From assembly GCF_026241895.1 (NCBI RefSeq), contig NZ_JAPJIV010000001.1, positions 186,001-250,000 on the forward strand: DNA of 64,000 bases. The letters are read 5' to 3'. This document shows positions 47,318 through 55,595 of the stretch, in pieces. Below the pieces are notes generated by a model. The model was not told where the DNA came from and searched no databases. It was given only the letters and a program-made list of their open reading frames with translations. The stretch comes from Pseudomonas sp. RIT-562. Its GTDB lineage: Bacteria > Pseudomonadota > Gammaproteobacteria > Pseudomonadales > Pseudomonadaceae. The position numbers and the translations under genes were made by a program. Every line of letters begins with the position of its first letter. Positions within the stretch are counted from its first letter, which is position 1.

Positions 47318-47722
47318 CTACTGCGGCAAAACGGCGGCAAACCCCGGAACATGGGCCTGGATCGCGTTCAGCAATTCTTCCTTGCTGAAAGGCTTGGTCA
47401 AAAACTGGTCGGAGCCGACGATGCGCCCCTTGGCCTTGTCGAACAGCCCGTCCCGGGACGACAGCATGATCACTGGCGTGGATTTGAAGGCGCTGTTGTT
47501 CTTGATCAGGGCGCAGGTCTGATAGCCATCCAGGCGCGGCATCATGATGTCGACAAAGATGATGCCGGGATGATTGTCGGCGATCTTCGCCAGCGCATCG
47601 AAACCATCGATGGCCGTGATGACCTCGCAGCCCACATTTTTCAGCAAGGTTTCGGCGGTGCGGCGAATCGTCTTCGAATCGTCGATCACCATGACCTTCA
47701 AGGCGCTGGAATGCTGATCCAT
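47318..47722 (-). CDS. pilG: Type IV pilus response regulator PilG
   Basis: A 134-residue single receiver domain starting at 47722 (MDQHSSALKVMVIDDSKTIR). It has IDDSKTIRRTAE, the phospho-Asp in IIFVDIMMPRLDGYQ, VIMLSSRDGLFDKA and the Lys in FLTKPFSKEE. PilG is the first gene of the Chp operon and in P. aeruginosa promotes pilus extension and cAMP production by adenylate cyclase CyaB. It is divergent from gshB with 247 bp between starts. No strong ribosome site is visible. Confidence 0.95.
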   Translation of the reverse strand: MDQHSSALKVMVIDDSKTIRRTAETLLKNVGCEVITAIDGFDALAKIADNHPGIIFVDIMMPRLDGYQTCALIKNNSAFKSTPVIMLSSRDGLFDKAKGRIVGSDQFLTKPFSKEELLNAIQAHVPGFAAVLPQ

Positions 47723-47969
47723 ATTTGCTCTACCGTCGCCTTTGCGAATCAATTTGTCCGTTTTCGGATCTTCTCGGGCTCGAAACCCTTGATGTTCAAG
47801 GGCCAAGCCTTTTTAGCACAGTCTCCAAATCCAATCTATCGGGGGACTGGTGCGGTGGTTTTTCTTGACCGCAAACACGCCCGGCGCCACTCTGACGCCA
47901 CTTTTATATAGCCCTGCGGCTCGCTCCCACAGTGGATCGACACAGCCCCACCCATTCGAGGAATACCCC

Positions 47970-48941
47970 ATGAGCGTTCGCGTCGGGATTGTCATGGATC
48001 CCATTGCCGGCATCTCCTATAAAAAGGATAGCTCGCTAGCCATGCTGCTGGCTGCACAGAAGCGCGGCTGGGAACTGTTCTATATGGAACAGCGCGACCT
48101 GTACCAGGGCGAAGGTGAAGCCCGGGCGCGCATGCGTCCGTTGAAGGTTTTCGCCAATCCGGAAAAATGGTTTGAGCTGGAAGCCGAGACCGACGCGCTG
48201 CTGAGCGATCTGGACGTGATCCTGATGCGCAAGGATCCGCCGTTCGATATGGAGTTCGTCTACTCCACTTATCTGCTGGAGCAAGCCGAGCGCGCCGGCG
48301 TGCTGGTAGTCAACAAGCCGCAAAGCCTGCGCGACTGCAATGAAAAGCTGTTCGCCACACTGTTTCCGCAGTGCACTCCGCCGACTGTGGTCAGCCGTCG
48401 CGCCGACGTGCTGCGTGAGTTCGCCGCCAAGCACGGCGATGTGATCCTCAAGCCTCTGGACGGCATGGGCGGCACCTCGATCTTCCGTCACCGCGCTGGC
48501 GACCCGAACCTGTCGGTAATTCTCGAAACCCTGACCGCGCTGGGCGCCCAGCAGATCATGGGCCAGGCATACCTGCCAGCCATCAAGGACGGCGACAAGC
48601 GCATCCTGATGATCGACGGCGAACCTGTGGATTACTGCCTGGCGCGCATTCCGGCAGCCGGTGAAACCCGCGGCAATCTCGCGGCTGGCGGTCGTGGCGA
48701 AGCGCGTCCATTGAGCGAAAAAGATCGCTGGATCGCTGCTCAGGTCGGCCCGACATTGCGCGAGAAAGGCCTGCTGTTCGTCGGCCTCGACGTGATTGGC
48801 GAGCACCTGACGGAAATCAACGTCACCAGCCCCACCTGCATCCGCGAGATTGATAATGCCTTCGGCACCGACATTGGCGGCCTGCTGATGGATGCGATCG
48901 AGAAGAAGCTGCAAGCTGTCAGCCTCAAGCCGCAAGCTTGA
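47970..48941 (+). CDS. gshB: Glutathione synthetase
   Basis: A 323-residue ATP-grasp enzyme joining gamma-glutamylcysteine and glycine. The start at 47970 (MSVRVGIVMDPIAGISYKKD) follows GAGGAAT. Motifs: LMRKDPPFDMEFVYSTYLLE, NKPQSLRDCNEKLF, VILKPLDGMGGTSIFR (ATP-grasp Lys and Gly loop), GDKRILMIDGEPV, RGNLAAGGRGEARPLSE and VTSPTCIREIDNAFG. The last few codons (KLQAVSLKPQA) and the bases beyond lie in an AAGCTT-type repeat, so the C-terminus appears repeat-derived. It is transcribed toward tonB. Confidence 0.96.
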   Translation: MSVRVGIVMDPIAGISYKKDSSLAMLLAAQKRGWELFYMEQRDLYQGEGEARARMRPLKVFANPEKWFELEAETDALLSDLDVILMRKDPPFDMEFVYSTYLLEQAERAGVLVVNKPQSLRDCNEKLFATLFPQCTPPTVVSRRADVLREFAAKHGDVILKPLDGMGGTSIFRHRAGDPNLSVILETLTALGAQQIMGQAYLPAIKDGDKRILMIDGEPVDYCLARIPAAGETRGNLAAGGRGEARPLSEKDRWIAAQVGPTLREKGLLFVGLDVIGEHLTEINVTSPTCIREIDNAFGTDIGGLLMDAIEKKLQAVSLKPQA

Positions 48942-48987
48942 AGCACGCGACATACAGCTTGTCGCTTGCAACTTGAAGCTTGAAGCT
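48906..48987. repeat. AAGCTT-type repeat cluster across the gshB stop codon
   Basis: GCTGCAAGCTG, CCGCAAGCTTGAAGC, CAGCTTGTCGCTTGCAAC and TTGAAGCTTGAAGCT follow each other from inside the gshB 3' end into the intergenic region. Related words occur at 255-273. Confidence 0.65.
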
Positions 48988-49044
48988 AAAAACCAACATT
49001 GCGTTATCATGCCGAGCCCGTAAAAACGCGATGTTGGTTTTTTT
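48988..49044 (+). terminator. Terminator-like hairpin spanning the tonB leader
   Basis: AAAAACCAACAT (48988-48999) pairs perfectly with ATGTTGGTTTTT (49031-49042), extended by a T-G pair and GCG/CGC to 16 bp, with a T-run to 49044. It can terminate gshB read-through. The 23-base loop contains TTATCA (49004-49009), a possible tonB -10 with TTGAAG at 48980-48985 as -35. The T-run ends 3 bases before the tonB ATG. Confidence 0.7.
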
Positions 49045-49047
49045 GCC

Positions 49048-49947
49048 ATGACACTCCCGTCCGATCTGCCCGTCGAACTCGCCCACCGTGGTGTGCGCCC
49101 GGCCGATCGCCTCGGATTTACCCTGTTTCTCGCAGCACTGATTCACCTTGCATTGCTGCTGGGCGTCGGCTTCACCATGGTCGAGCCCAAGCAGATCAGC
49201 AAAACCCTGGAAATCACCCTCGCCACCTTCAAAAGCGAAAAGAAGCCCGAGAAAGCAGATTTCCTGGCTCAGGAAAACCAGCAAGGCAGCGGCACCCTGG
49301 ATAAAAAGGCGATACCCAAGACTACCGAGGTCGCGCCCTTCCAGGACAACAAGGTGCAGAAAGTCACTCCGCCGCCGGCCGCCAAGCCGCAAGTCCAGGA
49401 AGCGCCACCCAAGGCAGCCGTGACCACTGTTGCGCCGAAGCCGAAGAAAGCCCCGGCAAAAACCGAAGCGCCCAAGGCTGATGCCAAACCCAAGGTTGCC
49501 GCACCGACATTCGACAGTGAACAGCTGTCCAGTGACATCGCCAGCCTCGAAGCGGAACTGGCCAACGAACAACAGCTGTACGCCAAGCGTCCACGCATCC
49601 ACCGCTTGAGCGCCGCCTCGACCATGCGCGACAAGGGCGCCTGGTACAAGGATGAATGGCGCAAGAAAGTCGAGCGCATCGGCAATCTGAACTACCCCGA
49701 CGAAGCCCGCCGCAAGCAGATCTACGGCAATTTACGGCTGATGGTCTCGATTAACCGCGACGGCTCGCTGTATGAGGTGCTGGTGCTCGAATCCTCCGGA
49801 CAGCCGCTGCTGGACCAGGCGGCCCAGCGCATCGTGCGGCTCGCGGCGCCATTTTCGCCATTTACCGGCGACCTTTCGGACATCGACCGCCTGGAAATCA
49901 TCCGCACCTGGAAATTCGCCCGCGGCGACAGACTGTCCAGCAATTAA
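49048..49947 (+). CDS. tonB: TonB family energy-transducing protein (TonB3-like)
   Basis: A 299-residue inner-membrane-anchored protein starting MTLPSDLPVELAHRGVRPAD. One membrane segment (residues ~24-45, FTLFLAALIHLALLLGVGF) is followed by a Pro/Lys/Ala-rich periplasmic stretch (~75-150) and a C-terminal TonB domain with YPDEARRKQIYGNLRLMV, LESSGQPLLDQAAQRIV and SPFTGDLSDIDRLEI. Its position after gshB and the pil-chp genes matches P. aeruginosa tonB3, which affects twitching motility. The ATG has no visible Shine-Dalgarno sequence because a T-run precedes it. Confidence 0.92.
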   Translation: MTLPSDLPVELAHRGVRPADRLGFTLFLAALIHLALLLGVGFTMVEPKQISKTLEITLATFKSEKKPEKADFLAQENQQGSGTLDKKAIPKTTEVAPFQDNKVQKVTPPPAAKPQVQEAPPKAAVTTVAPKPKKAPAKTEAPKADAKPKVAAPTFDSEQLSSDIASLEAELANEQQLYAKRPRIHRLSAASTMRDKGAWYKDEWRKKVERIGNLNYPDEARRKQIYGNLRLMVSINRDGSLYEVLVLESSGQPLLDQAAQRIVRLAAPFSPFTGDLSDIDRLEIIRTWKFARGDRLSSN

Positions 49948-49960
49948 GAATGCGCGGACC

Positions 49961-50122
49961 GTAGCAACTGGCGAAACCCGCACTCCCCCGTAGCAGCTGG
50001 CGAAGCCTGCGTTCGGCTGCGAAGCAGTCGTAAAACCATGCGACTGCGTTTTTGCAGGTGTCCGGCGTTTTCAGGGTTTACGACTGCTGCGCAGCCGAAC
50101 GCAGGCTTCGCCAGCTGCTACA
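49961..50122. repeat. REP inverted pair (GTAGCAGCTGGCGAAGCCTGCGTTCGGCTGCG type) with extra arm
   Basis: GTAGCAGCTGGCGAAGCCTG with CGTTCGGCTGCGAAGCAGTC (49990-50031) faces its near-exact reverse complement (50079-50122). A truncated copy, GTAGCAACTGGCGAAACCCG, lies just upstream at 49961-49980. It lies between tonB and algH and resembles 10070-10197. Confidence 0.9.
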
Positions 50123-50193
50123 GGGGTCGGTGAGCGCATTTCCTGTGCATCCCCAGCTTGTCAGTTTGCCCCTCCAACGCCACACTAGCGCTC

Positions 50194-50766
50194 ATGAAAA
50201 ACGTCAGCCCCAGTTACCTCAAGCATCATTTCCTGATCGCCATGCCGCACATGGCCGACCCGAACTTTGCCCACACCTTGACCTACATCGTCGAGCACAC
50301 GGCCAATGGTGCCATGGGGCTGGTAGTCAACCGTCCGCAAGACCTCAATCTGGCCGACATCCTCGAGCAATTACGCCCCGATATCGAGCCACCCGTGTTG
50401 TGCCAGCATGTGCCGATTTTCATCGGCGGCCCGGTGCAGACCGATCGCGGATTTGTCCTGCACCCTTCAGGGCAGACCTATCAGGCGACCGTTGATCTGG
50501 AAGGCGACCTGTCCCTGTCGACTTCCCAGGACGTGTTGTTCGCGATCGCCGATGGCGTCGGCCCGGCGAAAAGCGTGATCACCCTCGGTTACGCCGGTTG
50601 GGAAGCCGGGCAGCTGGAGTCCGAGCTGGCCGACAACGCCTGGCTGACCTGCCCGTACAACGCCGACATCCTGTTCAATACCAGCAGCGAACTGCGCCTG
50701 GAAGCGGCGGCCCGGCACCTGGGGATCAACCTCAGCCTGCTGACCAGTCAGGCGGGGCACGCCTGA
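50194..50766 (+). CDS. algH: YqgE/AlgH family protein
   Basis: A 190-residue protein. The ATG at 50194 (MKNVSPSYLKHHFLIAMPHM) is chosen over a TTG twelve codons upstream because the family starts here. Family motifs: HHFLIAMPHMADPNF, ANGAMGLVVNRPQDL, IFIGGPVQTDRGFVLH and VITLGYAGWEAGQLE. AlgH was linked to alginate regulation in P. aeruginosa, but its molecular role is not established. The stop TGA shares a base with the ruvX ATG (TGATG), so the two genes are coupled; a REP pair upstream separates it from tonB. Confidence 0.94.
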   Translation: MKNVSPSYLKHHFLIAMPHMADPNFAHTLTYIVEHTANGAMGLVVNRPQDLNLADILEQLRPDIEPPVLCQHVPIFIGGPVQTDRGFVLHPSGQTYQATVDLEGDLSLSTSQDVLFAIADGVGPAKSVITLGYAGWEAGQLESELADNAWLTCPYNADILFNTSSELRLEAAARHLGINLSLLTSQAGHA

Positions 50767-51209
50767 TGGCCCTGCGGTTGATTCTCGGGTTCGACTACGG
50801 CACCAAACAGATCGGCGTTGCGGTCGGCCAGGTGATTACCGGCCAGGCTCGCGAGCTATGCACCTTGAAGGCGCAGAACGGCATCCCCGACTGGAATCAG
50901 GTCGAAGCCCTGATCAAGGAATGGAAACCCGACGCTGTCGTGGTCGGCCTGCCCCTGAATATGGACGGCACGCCCAGCGACATGTGCCTGCGCGCGGAAA
51001 AATTCGCCCGCCGCCTCAACGGCCGCTACAACCTGCCCTTCTATACCCACGATGAACGCCTGACCACCTTCGAAGCGAAGGGCGAGCGGCGTGATCGCGG
51101 CGGACAAAAAGGCAGCTACCGCGACAACCCGGTGGACGCCATCGCCGCCGCTTTGCTGCTACAAGGCTGGCTCGACGAAAACACCGCACTGTTCCAATCT
51201 CAATCCTGA
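50766..51209 (+). CDS. ruvX: Holliday junction resolvase-like nuclease RuvX (YqgF)
   Basis: A 147-residue RNase H-fold protein starting at 50766 (MALRLILGFDYGTKQIGVAV). Motifs: GFDYGTKQIGVAVG with the first catalytic Asp, VVVGLPLNMDGTPSDM, and DERLTTFEAKGER with Asp-Glu before the C-terminal YRDNPVDAIAAALLLQGWL containing the last Asp. YqgF proteins are proposed Holliday-junction resolvases and act in 16S rRNA processing. It overlaps algH by one base and is followed by pyrR after 80 bp. Confidence 0.95.
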   Translation: MALRLILGFDYGTKQIGVAVGQVITGQARELCTLKAQNGIPDWNQVEALIKEWKPDAVVVGLPLNMDGTPSDMCLRAEKFARRLNGRYNLPFYTHDERLTTFEAKGERRDRGGQKGSYRDNPVDAIAAALLLQGWLDENTALFQSQS

Positions 51210-51289
51210 AGAGCCGCCTCGCGACTCTCTAAGCTGCAACCCGGGCCTCGCTCAAGCAGAATCTGGCCCGGGCCCAAGAAGGAGCAACC

Positions 51290-51796
51290 ATGAGCCTGCC
51301 CAATCCCGCCGAACTGATCAGCCAGATGGCGACCCGTCTCAAGGCGCACCTGGAACATCGCGGCATCAGCGAACCGCGCTACATCGGCATTCGCACCGGC
51401 GGAGTCTGGGTTGCCCAGGCCTTGCTCGACGAACTGGGTAGCGACGCGCCGCTCGGCACCCTGGACGTATCCTTCTATCGTGACGACTTCAGCCAGAACG
51501 GCCTGCACCCGCAAGTCCGCCCTTCTGCCCTGCCGTTCGAGATCGAAGGCCAGCACCTGGTGCTGATCGACGATGTGCTAATGAGTGGCCGCACCATTCG
51601 CGCCGCCCTCAACGAACTGTTCGACTACGGCCGCCCGGCCAGCGTGACGCTGGTCTGCCTGCTGGACCTCGACGCCGGCGAGCTGCCGATCCGCCCGAAC
51701 GTGGTCGGCGCGACCCTGTCGCTCGCCGCCCATGAACGGGTGAAATTGTCCGGTCCTTCGCCGCTCGTGTTGGAACTGCAAGACTTCGACCTTTAA
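51290..51796 (+). CDS. pyrR: Bifunctional pyr regulator / uracil phosphoribosyltransferase PyrR
   Basis: A 168-residue PRTase-fold protein starting [20 protein letters not shown] with AAGGAG upstream. The PRPP-binding motif [17 protein letters not shown] is intact, and [20 protein letters not shown] and [18 protein letters not shown] match PyrR. In Pseudomonas it is known to affect pyr gene expression; RNA-binding attenuation as in Bacillus is not evident here, and I see no anti-terminator leader. It lies 27 bp before pyrB in an operon. Confidence 0.95.
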   Translation: MSLPNPAELISQMATRLKAHLEHRGISEPRYIGIRTGGVWVAQALLDELGSDAPLGTLDVSFYRDDFSQNGLHPQVRPSALPFEIEGQHLVLIDDVLMSGRTIRAALNELFDYGRPASVTLVCLLDLDAGELPIRPNVVGATLSLAAHERVKLSGPSPLVLELQDFDL

Positions 51797-51823
51797 TCCG
51801 CCCTATTGAGAGTCCCCCTCGCG

Positions 51824-52828
51824 ATGACGCCTCTAGACACCAAGCGCCCGCTGCAGCTCAATGATCAGGGCCAGCTGCGCCACTTCCTCTCGCTCGACGG
51901 TTTGCGCCGCGAGCTGCTGACGGAAATCCTCGACACCGCTGACTCGTTCCTCGAAGTCGGCGCCCGGGCGGTGAAAAAAGTCCCGCTGCTGCGCGGCAAG
52001 ACCGTGTGCAACGTGTTCTTCGAGAACTCCACCCGCACTCGCACGACCTTCGAGCTGGCGGCCCAGCGGCTGTCGGCGGACGTCATCACCTTGAACGTGT
52101 CGACTTCCTCGGCCAGCAAGGGCGAAACCCTGCTCGACACCCTGCGCAACCTGGAAGCCATGGCCGCCGACATGTTCGTCGTGCGCCACGGTGATTCCGG
52201 CGCGGCGCACTTCATTGCCGAACATGTCTGCCCGCAAGTGGCGATCATCAACGGTGGCGACGGCCGCCACGCGCACCCGACCCAGGGCATGCTCGACATG
52301 CTGACGATTCGTCGGCACAAGGGCGGCTTCGAAAACCTCTCGGTGGCCATCGTCGGCGACATCCTGCACTCACGAGTCGCGCGTTCGAACATGCTGGCGC
52401 TGAAAACCCTTGGTTGCCCGGACATCCGCGTGATTGCGCCGAAGACCCTGCTGCCGATCGGTATCGAGCAATACGGCGTCAAGGTCTACACCGACATGAC
52501 CGAAGGCCTGAAAGACGTCGACGTGGTGATCATGCTGCGCCTGCAGCGCGAGCGTATGACTGGCGGCCTGCTGCCGAGCGAGGGCGAGTTCTACCGCCTG
52601 TTCGGCCTGACTACCGCGCGCCTGGCCGGCGCGAAGCCGGACTGCATCGTCATGCACCCGGGCCCGATCAACCGCGGGGTGGAAATCGAGTCCGCAGTGG
52701 CCGATGGCCCGCACTCGGTGATCCTCAATCAGGTGACCTACGGGATCGCCATTCGTATGGCCGTGTTGTCCATGGCCATGAGCGGGCAAACCGCGCAGCG
52801 TCAATTCGAGCAGGAGAACGCCCAGTGA
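51824..52828 (+). CDS. pyrB: Aspartate carbamoyltransferase catalytic subunit
   Basis: A 334-residue enzyme making carbamoyl-aspartate from carbamoyl phosphate and aspartate, the committed pyrimidine step. The start at 51824 ([18 protein letters not shown]) is an ATG six codons after an in-frame TTG. Motifs: the carbamoyl-phosphate loop [68 protein letters not shown] and [14 protein letters not shown]. In Pseudomonas it assembles with the inactive PyrC' as a dodecamer, consistent with the 4-bp GTGA overlap with the next gene. Confidence 0.97.
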   Translation: MTPLDTKRPLQLNDQGQLRHFLSLDGLRRELLTEILDTADSFLEVGARAVKKVPLLRGKTVCNVFFENSTRTRTTFELAAQRLSADVITLNVSTSSASKGETLLDTLRNLEAMAADMFVVRHGDSGAAHFIAEHVCPQVAIINGGDGRHAHPTQGMLDMLTIRRHKGGFENLSVAIVGDILHSRVARSNMLALKTLGCPDIRVIAPKTLLPIGIEQYGVKVYTDMTEGLKDVDVVIMLRLQRERMTGGLLPSEGEFYRLFGLTTARLAGAKPDCIVMHPGPINRGVEIESAVADGPHSVILNQVTYGIAIRMAVLSMAMSGQTAQRQFEQENAQ

Positions 52829-54096
52829 AGCTCAGCATTCTCGGCGCACGTGTCATCGATCCAGTCAGCGGGCTGGATCAAGTTACCGATATCCACATCG
52901 AAGCCTGCAAAATTGTCGCCCTGGGCGCCGCACCCGCCGGCTTCGTCGCAGTCGATACCATTGAAGCCCAAGGCCTGGTGGCCGCGCCTGGCCTGGTCGA
53001 CCTGAACGTCGCCTTGCGTGAGCCCGGCTACAGTCGCAAAGGTTCGATCATCAGCGAAACCCGTGCAGCGGCGGCCGGTGGCGTAACCAGCCTGTGCTGC
53101 CCGCCCAAAACCAAACCGGTGCTGGACACCTCGGCTGTAGCCGAACTGATCCTCGACCGCGCCCGTGAGGCCGGCAACACCAAAGTCTTCCCGATCGGCG
53201 CCTTGAGCAAAGGCCTCGACGGCGAACAGCTGGCCGAACTCGTGGCCCTGCGTGATGCCGGATGCGTGGCCTTCGGCAACGGCCTCGAAAGCTTCCGCAA
53301 CACCCGCACCCTGTGCCGGGCACTGGAATATGCGGCGACCTTCGACCTGACGGTTATCTTCAACTCCCAGGACCATGATCTGGCTGAAGGCGGTCTGGCC
53401 CACGAAGGCCCTACCGCGAGCTTTCTCGGCCTGCCGGGCATTCCGGAAACTGCCGAAACCGTGGCCCTGGCCCGGGACCTGCTACTGGTCGAGCAAAGCG
53501 GCGTGCGTGCGCACTTCAGCCAGCTCACCAGCGCCCGTGGCGTGGCCCTGATCGCCCAGGCCCAAGCCCGCGGCTTGCCGGTGACCGCCGATGTTGCCCT
53601 GTATCAGCTGATCCTGACGGACGAGGCGCTGATCGACTTCAGCAGCCTTTATCACGTCCAGCCGCCACTACGCACCCGCGCTGACCGCGATGGCCTGCGC
53701 GAGGCAGTGAAGTCTGGTGTGGTGTCGGCCATCTCCAGCCACCACCAGCCCCACGAGCGTGATGCCAAACTGGCGCCGTTTGGCGCAACCGAACCGGGCA
53801 TCAGCAGCGTCGAACTGCTGCTGCCGCTGGCCATGACGCTGGTGGAGGATGGTTTGCTCGACCTGCCGACCCTGCTGGCGCGCCTGAGTGCCGGCCCGGC
53901 CGAAGCATTGCGCCTGCCGGCGGGCAAGCTGGCGGTGGGTGGTGCAGCGGATATCGTGTTGTTCGATCCGGCTGCTTCGACCGTGGCCGGAGAGAACTGG
54001 CTCTCCAAGGGCGAGAACTGCCCGTTTATTGGCCACAGCCTGCCGGGGGTGGTGCGGTATACCCTGGTGGATGGGCGGATTAGCCACCAGGCCTAG
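52825..54096 (+). CDS. pyrC': Inactive dihydroorotase homologue PyrC'
   Basis: A 423-residue amidohydrolase-family protein starting with GTG at 52825 ([17 protein letters not shown]), overlapping the pyrB stop by 4 bp. The zinc-ligand HxH near residue 60 is replaced: the sequence reads [17 protein letters not shown] where active enzymes have DxHVHLREPG. Other segments ([44 protein letters not shown]) keep the fold. It serves as a structural subunit of aspartate transcarbamoylase; an active PyrC must be encoded elsewhere. Confidence 0.95.
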   Translation: MKLSILGARVIDPVSGLDQVTDIHIEACKIVALGAAPAGFVAVDTIEAQGLVAAPGLVDLNVALREPGYSRKGSIISETRAAAAGGVTSLCCPPKTKPVLDTSAVAELILDRAREAGNTKVFPIGALSKGLDGEQLAELVALRDAGCVAFGNGLESFRNTRTLCRALEYAATFDLTVIFNSQDHDLAEGGLAHEGPTASFLGLPGIPETAETVALARDLLLVEQSGVRAHFSQLTSARGVALIAQAQARGLPVTADVALYQLILTDEALIDFSSLYHVQPPLRTRADRDGLREAVKSGVVSAISSHHQPHERDAKLAPFGATEPGISSVELLLPLAMTLVEDGLLDLPTLLARLSAGPAEALRLPAGKLAVGGAADIVLFDPAASTVAGENWLSKGENCPFIGHSLPGVVRYTLVDGRISHQA

Positions 54097-54100
54097 AAAC

Positions 54101-54179
54101 AAAAAGATCGCAGCCTGCGGCAGCTCCTACAGGGAAACGCATATCCCTGTGTAGGAGCTGGCGAAGCCTGCGATCTTTT
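54101..54179. repeat. REP inverted pair (AAAAGATCGCAGCC..CTCCTAC type)
   Basis: AAAAAGATCGCAGCCTGCGG with CAGCTCCTAC faces GTAGGAGCTGGCGAAGCCTG ending CGATCTTTTG. It fills the gap between the convergent pyrC' and TM2 genes and is terminator-like both ways. Confidence 0.92.
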
Positions 54180-54187
54180 GATCTTGC

Positions 54188-54607
54188 TTAACGGCGCTGT
54201 GCGTTACGGACTGAAACCTGGTCATTCAACGTCCAGAAGTCATACAGCACCCCAATAAAGAACAACCCACCGGTCACCAGATACAGCAACCCGCTGATCC
54301 ATTTGCCCTGATACATCCGGTGCACACCGAACACCCCCAGGAACGTCAGCAGAATCCAGGCGACGTTGTATTCGATTGGCCCAGCGGCAAAACGCAGGTC
54401 TGCCTCGCGATCCATGGCCGGGATCAGGAACAGGTCGATCAGCCAGCCAATGCCCAGCAAACCAAAGGTGAAAAACCAGATCGTCCCGGTCACCGGCTTG
54501 CCGTAATAAAAGCGGTGCGCGCCGGTGAATCCGAGGATCCACAGCAGGTAGCCGATGACCTTGCTATGGGTGTCCTGGTGCGGAACGGGGTGTTGATAGG
54601 TATTCAT
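54188..54607 (-). CDS. TM2 domain-containing membrane protein (duplicated)
   Basis: A 139-residue membrane protein starting MNTYQHPVPHQDTHSKVIGY. TM2-domain signatures appear twice: GFTGAHRFYYGKPVTG with GIGWLIDLFLIP (~28-65) and GVFGVHRMYQGKWISG with FFIGVLYDFWTL (~92-128), so it looks like an internal duplication with about four membrane helices. The function of TM2 proteins in bacteria is unclear. It is divergent from the C40 peptidase gene. Confidence 0.87.
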   Translation of the reverse strand: MNTYQHPVPHQDTHSKVIGYLLWILGFTGAHRFYYGKPVTGTIWFFTFGLLGIGWLIDLFLIPAMDREADLRFAAGPIEYNVAWILLTFLGVFGVHRMYQGKWISGLLYLVTGGLFFIGVLYDFWTLNDQVSVRNAQRR

Positions 54608-54857
54608 GGATGACCTCGATTCACACGATAGATAAATATTCTTTAATTCTTTGTGACTTTTTTACGCGTGGCCGACAGATGGCAAATGTTATCCTGTGGC
54701 GCGCTAAAGTCTTGTCCCGTAAGACATTTGCTTGAAGCCTAGCGTACATCTGTCGCCAATTTGGTTCCCTTGAGACCGTCGCGAATCGACCAACGGGTCC
54801 GGAATGGACAAAAAAGCTGTTATAAAGTTGCGCGCTAACCAATATGAGCCCTGCCTA

Positions 54858-55466
54858 ATGCGTCCATTTTTCAAGACATGGCTAACCATTTGCCTTTTGA
54901 TGCCACTGGCCGCCCACGCCACCAATCGTGAGCAACGTCTTCCTAACGTTAATGGTTACACCCCGAAATCCCATGCTTCTGCCCCTTCGAGCAAAAGCAA
55001 GAAAACCGCTCCAACCCTGACCAGCAAGAGCAGCCTGGTTCCGCCGATGGCGAGCAAGGAAAGCAGCAACGTGCTCAGCCGTGCAGTGAATGTGCTCGGT
55101 ACTCCCTATCGTTGGGGCGGTAGCAGCCCAAGTAAAGGGTTCGACTGCAGCGGCCTGGTGAAATACGCGTTCAATGACGCGACATTCGACCTGCCGCGCA
55201 CTTCGAATGCCATGGCCAGTGGTCATGGCGAGAAAGTCGATCGCAAGGATCTGAAGCCCGGCGACCTGATTTTCTTCAACATCAAGAGCCGTCGGGTCAA
55301 TCACGTCGCCATTTACCTGGGCAACGACCGCTTCATCCACGCACCGCGTCGCGGCAAGTCGGTGAGCATCGATACCCTGAAGAAACCGTATTGGGAAAAA
55401 CACTACGTAGTGGCCAAGCGGGTACTGCCGAAAGAACAGAACGCCTTGCGGGTTGTTCAGCGCTGA
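54858..55466 (+). CDS. NlpC/P60 (C40) family peptidoglycan endopeptidase
   Basis: A 202-residue secreted protein. I place the start at 54858 (MRPFFKTWLTICLLMPLAAH) because it gives a clean signal peptide; the upstream open frame is not needed. A Ser/Lys-rich linker (~30-70) leads to the C40 domain: GTPYRWGGSSPSKGFDCSGLV with the catalytic Cys, LKPGDLIFFN, and RRVNHVAIYLGNDRFIHAP with the catalytic His. It should cut peptide stems of peptidoglycan in the periplasm. The ribosome site is weak (GAGCC). It is convergent with pilT. Confidence 0.92.
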   Translation: MRPFFKTWLTICLLMPLAAHATNREQRLPNVNGYTPKSHASAPSSKSKKTAPTLTSKSSLVPPMASKESSNVLSRAVNVLGTPYRWGGSSPSKGFDCSGLVKYAFNDATFDLPRTSNAMASGHGEKVDRKDLKPGDLIFFNIKSRRVNHVAIYLGNDRFIHAPRRGKSVSIDTLKKPYWEKHYVVAKRVLPKEQNALRVVQR

Positions 55467-55502
55467 TCTGAAGCCACGAAATTCGCCGAACCTTGCGGCC
55501 CT

Positions 55503-55566
55503 ATCGCGAGCAGGCTCACTCCTACATTGGAATGCATTTCCCTGTAGGAGTGAGCCTGCTCGCGAT
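55503..55566. repeat. REP inverted pair (GCGAGCAGGCTCACTCC type)
   Basis: ATCGCGAGCAGGCTCACTCC at 55503 and its reverse complement ending at 55566 flank a loop of about 16 bp. It lies between the convergent C40 peptidase and pilT genes. Confidence 0.92.
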
Positions 55567-55595
55567 GGCGCACATGCAAGCGCCACAAATCCCCA

